A DNA stretch of 64,000 bases from Verrucomicrobiota bacterium (GTDB lineage: Bacteria > Chlamydiota > Chlamydiia > Chlamydiales > Rhabdochlamydiaceae), in assembly GCA_018240015.1 (NCBI GenBank), contig JAFEGJ010000002.1, forward strand, positions 124,619-188,618, written 5' to 3'. The position numbers were made by a program, and so were the translations under genes. The notes below the pieces were generated by a model. The model was not told where the DNA came from. It saw only the letters and a list, made by a program, of their open reading frames with translations, and searched no databases. Position 1 is the stretch's first letter, and every line of letters begins with the position of its first letter. This document shows positions 8,790 to 16,944 of this stretch, one piece after another.

Positions 8790-9873
8790 TGAGTAAAGGG
8801 GAAAGATCGCATAGTTCAACATGGAGCAGCTTCGCTGCTTTGGCCCGAGATATTTTCAAATGCTCCATGGCTAAATAAACCAAACGCACAAATTTGGCTT
8901 TCAAAGGATGGAAGACGGACAAAGCGGGCGCTACAAAAAGCGTGCCGAATTGTATCTGCAATTGTTCATGTTCTTTCTTGGTGAGAAGATACGTATTATG
9001 CATACGATTGAGCATGGCCTCTTTCGATACTTGAAATTTTTGCGCGAGGGCAATGATGTCAGCAGCGCTTAAGCGGCGGCCCGCTGCAATTTTTTTCGTC
9101 TCAATATGGAGTTTTTCTTGAGGAATGAGCAGTCCTGCGGCGAAGGCATTCGCTAGGAGTTCATTTTTCTCATGCATTGGCTGGCTCGTATCGACGCTTT
9201 TTAACATCTGAGCGTCCCAAGTGATCAAGTGGAAAAGTTCATGAGCGATGCTAAATAGCTGCCTAGGTTCTGTATTGCGCCCATTGATAAAAATAAAGCA
9301 CCCTTTTTCAGATCTAAAGCAGGCTCCTGAGGGTTTAATATTTTTTTGATCGACGATAAACTTCACTCCGAAGCCATCCTCGAGAATGTCGATCAATTGT
9401 GCTGCAGGGAAATCCCCCAGTCCCATTTGCCCCCGCATGCTTTCGGCTAGCTCGTAGGCCTGCTCTAAAGTAAAACGCTCTAGTTGAACCCTAAAAGTCG
9501 GAAGTTCTTTGGAAATAAGGATCGGCGCCTTCTCAGACTGAGAGATAAGTTCTTCGATCCAGACGTAATTGTCGCATTCTTGCAAAAATTGGTCTTTGAG
9601 GAGTTCTTCATTTTCCGTCGGTTTTTCTCGCCATAAAACGAACGGTTGCTCTCTTGCTGTTTTTTTTCCGAGCAAAACATCTATGTCGACAAATAAAAAT
9701 TTGGCAATTTCGTAGAGTTCGCGGGCTTTGACTTCCCGTTTTCCTTGCTCTACCTCGCTGACGATTTGATGATGATTCCAGCCAATGGCTTTAGCTAGGG
9801 TGTACTGAGAGAGTTTTTTACGTTCTCTTTCGATTTTAATGCGCTGACCGATTTCCAGATTTCCTTGCGTCAT
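8758..9873 (-). CDS. HTH regulator fused to ImmA/IrrE metallopeptidase
   Basis: A 371-aa protein with an N-terminal Xre-type helix-turn-helix (residues about 8-65, with SQYTLAKAIGWNHHQIVSEV). An ImmA/IrrE (COG2856) zinc peptidase domain follows, with HELFH at 211-215 and the downstream NELLANAFAAGLLIP segment (about 237-251) that supplies the third ligand. A helical C-terminus follows. Proteins of this design usually repress their own promoter and regulate a partner by proteolysis. The partner here is the overlapping PIN gene. A perfect palindrome in the upstream region (9904-9922) overlaps the predicted -35 box and is the likely autoregulatory operator. Confidence 0.87.
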   Translation of the reverse strand: MTQGNLEIGQRIKIERERKKLSQYTLAKAIGWNHHQIVSEVEQGKREVKARELYEIAKFLFVDIDVLLGKKTAREQPFVLWREKPTENEELLKDQFLQECDNYVWIEELISQSEKAPILISKELPTFRVQLERFTLEQAYELAESMRGQMGLGDFPAAQLIDILEDGFGVKFIVDQKNIKPSGACFRSEKGCFIFINGRNTEPRQLFSIAHELFHLITWDAQMLKSVDTSQPMHEKNELLANAFAAGLLIPQEKLHIETKKIAAGRRLSAADIIALAQKFQVSKEAMLNRMHNTYLLTKKEHEQLQIQFGTLFVAPALSVFHPLKAKFVRLVYLAMEHLKISRAKAAKLLHVELCDLSPLLNEYGFVEITC

Positions 9874-9881
9874 AACTTTGT

Positions 9882-9909
9882 ATTATGCAGTAAAAGGAAA
9901 ATTTTGCAA
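9882..9909 (-). promoter_or_regulatory. Promoter of the HTH-ImmA/PIN operon
   Basis: Read on the minus strand, TTGCAA (9909-9904), a 16-bp spacer and CATAAT (9887-9882) form a plausible sigma-70-type promoter 8 nt before the ATG at 9873. Confidence 0.5.
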
Positions 9910-9928
9910 GAAAATCTTGCAATCTTGC
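9904..9928. promoter_or_regulatory. Palindromic operator
   Basis: TTGCAAGA and TCTTGCAA form a perfect 8-bp inverted repeat with a 3-nt spacer (9904-9922). A third half-site, TCTTGC, follows at 9923-9928. It overlaps the -35 of the divergent HTH-ImmA gene, as expected for autorepression by the HTH domain. Confidence 0.55.
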
Positions 9929-9959
9929 TAACAAAGGCAGGATTCCTGAAAATAAAGAA

Positions 9960-11378
9960 ATGCTCAGCCCTCTTGCAAAAAAACGTCTTACATACGAGCC
10001 GCCCATCCCGAAAATTCTGAAGGACCTCTCGAAGGTCACTTTTCGCCATGAGCACGCGATGGCGCCTCATGCTGACATCGCTGCCCTTTTTCCTCAAACG
10101 ATCAGTGGCGAGGTCGCCTCAGCTGAAGTCACCGAAACGCAAAAACTAGGGCCCCTCAAAATCGGGGTGGTTTTCTCCGGAGGACCTGCGAGCGGGGGCC
10201 ACAATGTGATCGCGGGGCTCTTCGATGCCCTGCAAAAACTAGCAAATGGAAGCACGTTGATCGGGTTCCAAGATGGTCCGCAAGGGATCATCGATGGCGA
10301 GTTTGTCGTTATCACCGCAAAACTTCTCGAAAATTACCGCAATCAAGGCGGTTTTGATCTCCTGGGCTCTGGGCGCGTAAAAATCGAGACCGATGTGCAA
10401 CTGCAGTCGTCGATGGCCCAAATGAAAAAAATTGGACTGGATGGACTCGTGATCATCGGAGGAGATGACTCGAATACAAACGCTGCTGTGCTCGCCGAAT
10501 ATTTTGCAAAACATGAATGTAAAACCCGCGTGATTGGCGTTCCTAAAACGATCGATGGCGATCTACAAAATCCATATGTAGAAATCTCGTTTGGATTTGA
10601 TACAGCCACGAAAACCTATAGCGAACTCATCGGTAACATTGCCAGAGACGCGCTTTCCTCAAAGAAATATTACCATTTCATTCGCCTCATGGGACGCACC
10701 GCTTCGCATATCGCTCTCGAATGCGCTCTTTCGACCCATCCCAACCTGGTTCTCATCAGCGAAGAGAAAAAGAGCCTTTCCGCTATCACGAAAGAGATCG
10801 TGGATCTCGTGAAAGAAAGGGCCGCAGAGGGTAAACACTACGGTGTGATCTTAGTCCCGGAAGGGCTCATCGAGTCGATGCCTGACATCAACCTCAACAT
10901 GAGCGATGACATTGCACGCCATCTCGGAGTTGAACGCGATGCCCATGGCAATGTAAACGTCTCAGCCATCGAAACCGAAAAGTTCCTCATCTACAATGTG
11001 AAGAAAGAGCTGGGGGAGAAATTTGCCGCGCTCAGCCATTTTTTTGGCTACGAAGGAAGGTGCGGTCTTCCCACCAACTTTGATGCGAATTACTGCTATG
11101 TGCTCGGCATGGCCGCCGCACTTCTGGTTGCTAGAGGTGAGACGAGCAAAATGGCCTTTGTCGGACACTTGTCTCACCCTCCTGAAAAGTGGACCGTGGG
11201 AGGCGTCTCTCTCACCGCCCTCATGCATTTAGAAGAGCGCAAGGGAAAGCGCATTCCCGTCATCGCCAAAGCACTCGTCGATCTCCACGGAAAAGCCTAC
11301 CGCGAGATGCAAGCTCAGCGCGCTCAGTGGCGTCTCCATGACGACTATCTCTCTCCAGGCCCAATACAGTTTGTATGA
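9960..11378 (+). CDS. pfp: Pyrophosphate-dependent phosphofructokinase
   Basis: A 472-aa member of the long PPi-PFK group. Visible motifs are KIGVVFSGGPASGGHN at the phosphate site, GGDDSNTNA (Asp after GGD is typical of PPi users), PKTIDGDL in the catalytic loop, the LMGRTASHIALECAL substrate region and the C-terminal SPGPIQF tail. It interconverts fructose 6-phosphate and fructose 1,6-bisphosphate reversibly with PPi. At 472 aa it is shorter than the roughly 550 aa typical of the group, but the ends look intact. Its stop overlaps the next ATG by 4 nt. Confidence 0.92.
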   Translation: MLSPLAKKRLTYEPPIPKILKDLSKVTFRHEHAMAPHADIAALFPQTISGEVASAEVTETQKLGPLKIGVVFSGGPASGGHNVIAGLFDALQKLANGSTLIGFQDGPQGIIDGEFVVITAKLLENYRNQGGFDLLGSGRVKIETDVQLQSSMAQMKKIGLDGLVIIGGDDSNTNAAVLAEYFAKHECKTRVIGVPKTIDGDLQNPYVEISFGFDTATKTYSELIGNIARDALSSKKYYHFIRLMGRTASHIALECALSTHPNLVLISEEKKSLSAITKEIVDLVKERAAEGKHYGVILVPEGLIESMPDINLNMSDDIARHLGVERDAHGNVNVSAIETEKFLIYNVKKELGEKFAALSHFFGYEGRCGLPTNFDANYCYVLGMAAALLVARGETSKMAFVGHLSHPPEKWTVGGVSLTALMHLEERKGKRIPVIAKALVDLHGKAYREMQAQRAQWRLHDDYLSPGPIQFV

Positions 11379-11932
11379 ACCCCTTCCTCTACGGCTATGT
11401 AAAATGGTATGAATGGCGCGACCGCAAAAAGGCCTACAAGGCGGCTCCTTCTTTTGCGGCTCTCGATAAAAAGCTGCGCCAAACCAATCCCTACCGCATC
11501 TCCAAAGCGTTCCCTTATGGCGAGACTCCGCTCCTCACGCTGAAAGCGATCGCGGATCGGTGCGAAATCACATCGCACGACCGTGGCATCGACCTTGGTT
11601 GTGGCCGCGGCCGCAGCACCCATTTTTTGGCCAAGTATTCGGGCTGCCAGATGCAGGGCATCGACTGGTGCCAAGAGCTCCTGCCGGCTTCTGAAGAACG
11701 TGTGACGTTTTCGTGTGAGGATATCTGCGCAGCAGATCTTTCCAAGGCAACGTTCATCTATCTTTACGGAACTTGCCTTGAAGATGAGCAGATTGAGGCG
11801 CTCGTCAAAAACTTGAAGCAGCACCCCGCAAGAGTCATCTCGATCAGCTATCCGCTAGAGGGCCTTCGCTGCACCGATCAGTTTGTAGTTTCTTTCCCTT
11901 GGGGAACCACCGAGGCTTATGTTCACACATGA
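11375..11932 (+). CDS. SAM-dependent methyltransferase
   Basis: A 185-aa class I methyltransferase. Motif I, GIDLGCGRGRSTHFLA, lies near residue 70, followed by the acidic strand end MQGIDWC. The substrate is not evident. It starts on the ATGA that ends the PFK gene and overlaps the flavoprotein gene downstream by 14 bp, so all three are one transcription unit with translational coupling. A link to PFK function is not implied by sequence. Confidence 0.8.
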   Translation: MNPFLYGYVKWYEWRDRKKAYKAAPSFAALDKKLRQTNPYRISKAFPYGETPLLTLKAIADRCEITSHDRGIDLGCGRGRSTHFLAKYSGCQMQGIDWCQELLPASEERVTFSCEDICAADLSKATFIYLYGTCLEDEQIEALVKNLKQHPARVISISYPLEGLRCTDQFVVSFPWGTTEAYVHT

Positions 11933-13085
11933 TTTTATCGTCATAGGTGGCGGTGCTGCCGGCTTCTTTGCCGCTCTTCATGCTGAAGGCTCTGTTGCCC
12001 TGCTCGAAAAAACCGCCGTCCTTCTTTCCAAAGTCAAAATTTCGGGCGGGGGCCGTTGCAATGTTACTCATGCCTGTTTTGATCCGAAAGAGCTCATCAA
12101 AAATTATCCGCGTGGCGGTAAAGAGCTGCTCGGACCCTTCCACCGGTTCCAACCGCGGGATACGATAGAATGGTTTGAGTCGAGAGGTGTGCAGCTCAAA
12201 ACTGAAGACGATGGGCGCATGTTTCCTGTCACGGATAGTTCGGAGACGATTATCCAGTGTCTTTTAAATGAAGCGAAGAAGCGAGGTGTCGATATACAAC
12301 TACGCCAGCGCATTTTGCAAATTACAAAAGATGCCGACGGTTTTACTATTGAGCGCAAAGATCTCCCGCCCCTACGCTGTCGCCGGCTTCTACTTGCGAC
12401 GGGGAGTAGTCCTGAAGGGTTTGCTTGGGCAGAGAGCTTTGGCCATACCATACAAAAGCCGGTTCCCTCGCTCTTCACATTCAACATTCCCACATCTCCA
12501 CTAAAAGATCTGAGCGGCATCGTCATTGATCCTGTCGTTGTCACTGTGGGAGAGTTTTCTCAAAGGGGACCACTTCTCATCACCCATTTTGGCTTTAGCG
12601 GTCCCGCTGTTCTCAAGCTATCTGCCTGGGCAGCTCGTCTTTTTGCCGAGAAAAACTACAATATCGATATCACCGTCAACTGGCTTCCGGACCTTTCCGA
12701 AGACCAAATTTTCGATACCCTAAAATTTGCCTCTCAAAAACCCTTTCCGTTCCCTCAAAACTTCTGGAAGGCTTTTGCTCCCTTAACGTCGCTACATCAA
12801 ACCTCGCATAAAGTTCTGCGCGAACTATCCCACCGCCTGCATGCCGACACTTATCATGTTGAAGGCAAAACGACGCATAAAGAAGAATTTGTGACCTGTG
12901 GCGGGGTTACGCTCAAAGAAGTCAATTTTAAAACCATGGAAAGCAAACTCTGTCCGGGGCTCTATTTTGCTGGAGAGATCCTCGACATCGACGGCGTGAC
13001 GGGCGGTTTTAACTTCCAAAATGCCTGGACGACCGGCTATATTGCAGGATCAGCTATTTCTGAAGACCAGTCAAGAATCCATTGA
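11919..13085 (+). CDS. HI0933/BaiN-family flavoprotein
   Basis: A 388-aa NAD(P)/FAD-dependent oxidoreductase-like protein. The N-terminal FAD motif is FIVIGGGAAGFFAALHA, followed by the family hallmark KISGGGRCNVTHA. The C-terminal FAD-contact segment (DIDGVTGGFNFQNAW, then TTGYIAG) is conserved. The cellular role of the family is poorly defined. The last codons (13008-13047) are repeated almost exactly at 14588-14627, in front of the next plus-strand gene. The last dozen codons after GYIAG may therefore come from inserted DNA. Confidence 0.88.
   Translation: MFTHDFIVIGGGAAGFFAALHAEGSVALLEKTAVLLSKVKISGGGRCNVTHACFDPKELIKNYPRGGKELLGPFHRFQPRDTIEWFESRGVQLKTEDDGRMFPVTDSSETIIQCLLNEAKKRGVDIQLRQRILQITKDADGFTIERKDLPPLRCRRLLLATGSSPEGFAWAESFGHTIQKPVPSLFTFNIPTSPLKDLSGIVIDPVVVTVGEFSQRGPLLITHFGFSGPAVLKLSAWAARLFAEKNYNIDITVNWLPDLSEDQIFDTLKFASQKPFPFPQNFWKAFAPLTSLHQTSHKVLRELSHRLHADTYHVEGKTTHKEEFVTCGGVTLKEVNFKTMESKLCPGLYFAGEILDIDGVTGGFNFQNAWTTGYIAGSAISEDQSRIH
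13008..13047 (+). repeat. 40-bp direct repeat, left copy
   Basis: Identical at 38 of 40 positions to 14588-14627 (differences at 13037 and 13046). It encodes the end of the flavoprotein (FNFQNAWTTGYIA). The two copies bracket the minus-strand nucleotidyltransferase cassette, as attachment-site or target duplications would. Confidence 0.85.
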
Positions 13086-13930
13086 TTAAAAGCTTTGAGA
13101 TAGGCTGTGAAGTCGTTTTGCAAAGAAGGCGGATTGCATCCCCATAAGGCAAGTACTTCTTCATATTTTTTCAAGCAGTTATGGATTTCTATAGCCTTTG
13201 AACTTGGCGAATAATTTTGTGTGCGTTCGATCACGGCTCTTAACGCAAGTAATATTTGAAAAATTGTTTGCCATGGAAGAGTATGCGGGGGAATAGGTTT
13301 TAAGAGTTGAGTAAGAGGCTCGTTTTTCGCTAGTCGGTAACGCTGCTGATTTCGCAGCATGTATTTATGAAAAAGATCACCAAAATGTAAGTCATCCAAT
13401 ACTTCTGCTAGGTTTCTTTTGGTATAGCCAATCATAGAAAGCTCTGCTAAGGAATAATCTTTGTCAGGATGGGTTAAAAAAAACACCACGATGTCTGCCC
13501 TAGCTCCTGTTCCAAATATCGATCGTGCACGAATACTCAAAAGAGCGGGCGATTCACGGGGTCGCAAAATGGACTTATGGCTCAATTCGATTTGTAGCGG
13601 CTTTGAAGGAACAAACACTGGCCAACGGGCCTGGGACACATTGTTTAAGCTGCTAGCATAGTTAGAAAATAGTTCTTTCGCCGATTCTTCAAAGTTTTCG
13701 ATGAGGGCTTTTAATCGACTAATAGAAATGAAATGATGATATTTAGAGCACCAGTCGATCGATTCATCACGCAATCTAGGATCAATTTCACTTAAGCAAC
13801 TTGTAAAAATGATGAGTTCTTCTAATAGAATGAGGTGTTTTTGGTGATGGTGTACATTACCTGCAACGCCGAGTTCCGTCCAAAGACTCCATGCTAAATT
13901 AAGAAGATTTGAATTTAATTCGTTAAGCAT
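13037..13930 (-). CDS. Winged-helix-type protein, partner of nucleotidyltransferase
   Basis: A 297-aa protein of no family I can name firmly. The middle contains a likely winged helix (ADIVVFFLTHPDKDYSLAEL, then SMIGYTKRNLAEVLDDL, about residues 165-205). The rest is helical. Its start overlaps the upstream nucleotidyltransferase gene by 16 bp, and its stop lies inside the left direct repeat, antisense to the flavoprotein end. The layout of a winged-helix protein with a minimal nucleotidyltransferase recalls AbiE-like toxin-antitoxin pairs, which is inference. Confidence 0.6.
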   Translation of the reverse strand: MLNELNSNLLNLAWSLWTELGVAGNVHHHQKHLILLEELIIFTSCLSEIDPRLRDESIDWCSKYHHFISISRLKALIENFEESAKELFSNYASSLNNVSQARWPVFVPSKPLQIELSHKSILRPRESPALLSIRARSIFGTGARADIVVFFLTHPDKDYSLAELSMIGYTKRNLAEVLDDLHFGDLFHKYMLRNQQRYRLAKNEPLTQLLKPIPPHTLPWQTIFQILLALRAVIERTQNYSPSSKAIEIHNCLKKYEEVLALWGCNPPSLQNDFTAYLKAFNQWILDWSSEIADPAI

Positions 13931-14587
13931 GAGATGGCCTCATCTAAATTGGTTTCAAATGCAATAGAGGCATCCTGCGTCAAACACCAATTTTTTGCAC
14001 TTTGTAACTCTTCGCTTGTCGGTATTAACGCTTTTAAATCCATAAAATGTTTGCTCTGAGGTCCTTGGTCTACACTTGCATAGAGCTTGAAACAGATTTG
14101 ATCAAACCGATCAGCGATATAAAGAGTAAGACCTTTGTAGCGACGGATATGCAAACGATTCATAAAACCAGAAGGAAGGCCTGAAGCTAATAGAGAAGCT
14201 GGCCCTGTGTTTAACCAATCCTTTCCCAGTTTGAGAGCTAGGGCAACTTCTTCAGCCGCTCTAAGAAGGGGGAGAGGAATGGGATCTGCAGAAATAAGGT
14301 TTTGATCTTTGACCATAGCTACTAGATCTAAATCTTTCGTGGCTCTCTCTATGAGGCCAAGCAATAGCAACCCGCCACCTCCAATTGCCACTGCTTCATA
14401 ATGGAGTTTGCGGTCTGCTAAAAGTTGACCTAGCACTTCCAATGCATTTTCAAGATTGATCACATTGATTGTCATAAACCATCCAAGAGGTTTAAATTCT
14501 CGAATCGAGAACTTAATCTTCACTATATATAAAAAAGAAATTTGTGTCAAAAAGATTTAATATCCTCAAAGTAAGTGAGTTATTACA
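13048..14587. mobile_element. Inserted cassette between 40-bp direct repeats
   Basis: About 1540 bp holding two overlapping minus-strand genes (nucleotidyltransferase and winged-helix protein), bounded by near-identical 40-bp repeats. The right repeat in frame would read FNFQNAWTTGYIAEHGNN-stop and overlap the release-factor-like ATG by 14 bp, the same overlap seen at the flavoprotein's own start. This fits insertion at a gene 3' end with duplication of the target. No recombinase gene is present. Confidence 0.65.
13915..14475 (-). CDS. Minimal nucleotidyltransferase (AbiEii/DUF6036-like)
   Basis: About 186 aa from the Met at 14475 (MTINVINLENAL); the frame opens at 14550 with an unlikely extension. 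The motif AIGGGGLLLLGLIERATKDL followed by DLV has the GG...DxD layout of pol-beta-type nucleotidyltransferases used by several antitoxin and toxin families. It is the first gene of a two-gene minus-strand operon enclosed by direct repeats. Whether it is toxin or antitoxin cannot be told from sequence; in AbiE and MenT systems the nucleotidyltransferase is the toxin. Confidence 0.65.
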   Translation of the reverse strand: MTINVINLENALEVLGQLLADRKLHYEAVAIGGGGLLLLGLIERATKDLDLVAMVKDQNLISADPIPLPLLRAAEEVALALKLGKDWLNTGPASLLASGLPSGFMNRLHIRRYKGLTLYIADRFDQICFKLYASVDQGPQSKHFMDLKALIPTSEELQSAKNWCLTQDASIAFETNLDEAISCLTN

Positions 14588-14627
14588 TTTAACTTCCAAA
14601 ATGCCTGGACGACCGGATATATTGCGG
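14588..14627 (+). repeat. 40-bp direct repeat, right copy
   Basis: 38 of 40 bases match 13008-13047. It keeps the flavoprotein reading frame but is cut off from that gene, so it is either a remnant of the original 3' end or a duplicated target. Confidence 0.85.
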
Positions 14628-14630
14628 AAC

Positions 14631-15032
14631 ATGGGAATAACTAAAGAAAAGGAAGAGGGGGTCCGCCGTCAAATGCTCGCACTGGGCATTCGGGAAGAAG
14701 ACCTCATCGAAAAGTTCATCCTAGGTTCAGGTAGGGGAGGACAAAATCTCCAGAAGACCTCTTCTTGTGTCTATCTCAAGCATATTCCCACGGGTATCGA
14801 GGTCAAATGCCAAAAAGACCGCTCTCAAGCAGTTAATCGCATTCTTGCGCGCCGCCTGCTTTGCGAAGCGATTAAAGAGAGGATCCAAGGAGAAAAAAGC
14901 AAAAAGCAGCATGAAATCGAAAAGATACGCAGGCAAAAACGAAGACGTTCCCGCAAACAGAAGCAAAAAATGCTAGAAGGTAAAAAAATGCATGGAGAGA
15001 AGAAAGCGCTGCGCGCTAAGATTTCTTCTTGA
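14631..15032 (+). CDS. Peptide chain release factor-like protein (GGQ domain)
   Basis: A 133-aa protein with an RF-1-type peptidyl-tRNA hydrolase domain: KFILGSGRGGQNLQKTSSCV contains GGQ, and YLKHIPTGIEVKCQKDRSQ follows. The Lys/Arg-rich tail is typical of ribosome-rescue hydrolases of the ArfB/C12orf65 type. It lacks codon-recognition domains, so it probably frees stalled ribosomes (inferred from family). The start at 14631 (MGITKEKEEG) is preferred; the frame extends to 14544 through the direct repeat and has no ribosome site there. Confidence 0.82.
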   Translation: MGITKEKEEGVRRQMLALGIREEDLIEKFILGSGRGGQNLQKTSSCVYLKHIPTGIEVKCQKDRSQAVNRILARRLLCEAIKERIQGEKSKKQHEIEKIRRQKRRRSRKQKQKMLEGKKMHGEKKALRAKISS

Positions 15033-15729
15033 GTTCTGTTGCTAAATCAGTGGGCTTTTGTCCCGTAATATAGGCTTTAAAGGAATACAAGTTCTCTGAA
15101 ATTAACCTGTTCATTTTGTCTCGGATTTTTTGCTTTTCCAATCCTTGTTGGACATTATCCTGAATAATTTTGATAGTTTGACGATCGCAATAAATTTCTG
15201 TAGAAGCCCAACCAGGTCCTTTTCTCTGAAAAATAAGCATGCCTACGCATAGTGTGAGAAAGACAATTGTTTCCAAGGGCAGAGACTTCCCTCGAAAGAG
15301 GTAGGTGGGATTGCTTTCATTTACTGCAATTTTGAGCATCCTGAAGCAGGCTCCTAAAGCAACACTAAAAGATAGGTCGTAGGCGAGAAAAGACAGGTTG
15401 ACGATTTTGTGAGCACATTCTTCGTTATCCTGTTCCTGCATAGTTTTTTTCGCAAAATAGGTCATCAATGTTTGCACAAAATAACCGAAGATTTGTGAAG
15501 TGAGTAGAACGGTAGCGATACAAATGGTTTTGATCACCCAAGGGTTTTGAAAGGTTAGAAAGGGGAGAATGGTCTGCTCACGCAATATAAAGAATGTTGC
15601 AGCTGCAAGTGTTAGCTCTGCGGCGATGAAGAATATCTTGATGGCGAGCTCATTGATCCGCTTTTCAGGATCTGCTTTATGGTTTCCTGAGGGATATGTT
15701 CGCAGAAAATCATCGAAATTTACAATCAA
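15016..15729 (-). CDS. Hypothetical membrane protein
   Basis: 237 aa, with hydrophobic segments (for example IFFIAAELTLAAATFFILRE and VIKTICIATVLLTSQIFGYF) and a soluble C-terminus. Not recognised. The start is a TTG that overlaps the stop of the upstream coiled-coil gene as TTGA. The N-terminal layout and the later ETIVFLTLCVGMLIF segment resemble the upstream protein, suggesting an old duplication. Paired hydrophobic segments of this kind are typical of chlamydial inclusion membrane proteins, but that role is only a guess. Confidence 0.6.
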   Translation of the reverse strand: MIVNFDDFLRTYPSGNHKADPEKRINELAIKIFFIAAELTLAAATFFILREQTILPFLTFQNPWVIKTICIATVLLTSQIFGYFVQTLMTYFAKKTMQEQDNEECAHKIVNLSFLAYDLSFSVALGACFRMLKIAVNESNPTYLFRGKSLPLETIVFLTLCVGMLIFQRKGPGWASTEIYCDRQTIKIIQDNVQQGLEKQKIRDKMNRLISENLYSFKAYITGQKPTDLATELKKKS

Positions 15730-16853
15730 TCTACCACCACAAATCCTTCTTTAATTTTCTTTTCTAAGCGACTAATTTTACCTCGCAGCCGATTTATTTG
15801 CAGTTCGTTTTCATACCATTTATCTTTGAAATGTTTACTTAAGTCTTCTTCTTGCTTGACTTGCTTTTTCAATGCTTCAATCTCTTTTGGGTCAGCTTTA
15901 GGTTTTTCAGACAGAGCTTTTCTCAATTGTGTAACTTGCTCTTGAAGTTCCGAAATTTGCTTTTGATAATGCTCATTCCATAGAATGGCTTCATCCAGCG
16001 CCGTTTTTTTTTGTTTCAGCTTTTGAAGGGGTTCTGCACTTTTCAAAGCGTCATTTTGCTTTTTGAGCTCTTGGATTTCTTGATCTTTCTTTTGCAGCTT
16101 TTGCTCATACTCTTCTCGAATTTTCTGAATCTCTTCTTTTTGTAGGGATTTCTTTTGCATCTCGCGGAGAATACCGAAGTCGAGTTCGGGGTTGATAGAT
16201 TTATGCATTACTAAGCTCTGAAATGATGCTTGTTGATTACTATTTAATCTTGGATAAATAGAAGATGTGATGTCCTCAACAAGGGCTCTATCCTCATTTT
16301 CTAATCGATCGGGTCGGACTAAATAGTGCTTACCTGTGGTGTGTAATTGCAGCAATGAAATGACTGCGACTACGTGCATGGCTGTTTCCAAAGTTAGAAA
16401 ATAACCCGCTATCATTAGGCCAGGATTTTGGGTGGATAGGATGACTTTAACGACACGTGCTATGGTAGCGATGTCACAAGCAAGGACAAAGTCTTTAGAA
16501 ATCAAAGAGACGTTATACAGCTGTTTTTGCTTTTCTTCTTCATTAATTTTTTTGTTCAATATTTTTTCGATAAAGCTTTGAGCTGCTTTAAGAATCACAT
16601 TACGGCAAATCGTGAAAGAGATCCCGTTCAGCAATATGGTTACTCCCGTCAGTTGTAAGCGGGATAAAAACGGAAGAACTCTTAGAACATTAACTTCTGA
16701 AAATAGATAGAGCATTCCTACCGTACACGCGACACCAGCGATCAAAAGGAAAGTTTTGATGGCAAACTCTTTAATTAATAGAGTTTGCTTGGAATAGAAA
16801 TCAGGCATTTCGGCTTGATTGTTAGAAGGCTTATTTTGAGTAACTTTTTCCAT
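15726..16853 (-). CDS. Membrane protein with long C-terminal coiled coil
   Basis: 375 aa. Residues about 25-100 contain two hydrophobic stretches (FLLIAGVACTVGMLYLF and a second about 30 residues later), with further hydrophobic patches to about 190. Residues about 220-370 are a heptad-rich charged coiled coil (QKLQKKDQEIQELKKQND and similar). A bilobed hydrophobic N-terminus with a cytosol-facing coiled coil recalls IncA-like SNARE mimics of chlamydiae; this is inference, not homology. It is followed by its smaller partner with a 4-nt overlap. Confidence 0.65.
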   Translation of the reverse strand: MEKVTQNKPSNNQAEMPDFYSKQTLLIKEFAIKTFLLIAGVACTVGMLYLFSEVNVLRVLPFLSRLQLTGVTILLNGISFTICRNVILKAAQSFIEKILNKKINEEEKQKQLYNVSLISKDFVLACDIATIARVVKVILSTQNPGLMIAGYFLTLETAMHVVAVISLLQLHTTGKHYLVRPDRLENEDRALVEDITSSIYPRLNSNQQASFQSLVMHKSINPELDFGILREMQKKSLQKEEIQKIREEYEQKLQKKDQEIQELKKQNDALKSAEPLQKLKQKKTALDEAILWNEHYQKQISELQEQVTQLRKALSEKPKADPKEIEALKKQVKQEEDLSKHFKDKWYENELQINRLRGKISRLEKKIKEGFVVVD

Positions 16854-16908
16854 ATGTTTGCAAATATTTTAATGCATTTGGCAATATTAAGCTTTATTAA
16901 AGAATTAC

Positions 16909-16937
16909 TTGGCGTTAATGAGTCATTCATCTATATT
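16909..16937 (+). promoter_or_regulatory. Promoter of phhB, near-leaderless
   Basis: TTGGCG (16909-16914), a 17-bp spacer and TATATT (16932-16937). The ATG at 16945 is 7 nt after the -10 box, so transcription would start at or next to the start codon. Confidence 0.5.
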
Positions 16938-16944
16938 ATAAATT

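Noticed and set aside
10591-10812. 73-codon ORF inside the PFK gene
   Set aside because: Out-of-frame shadow of a well-conserved enzyme.
14544-14630. N-terminal extension of the release-factor-like protein
   Set aside because: It reads through the direct repeat in another frame and is not typical of the family; the ATG at 14631 fits better.
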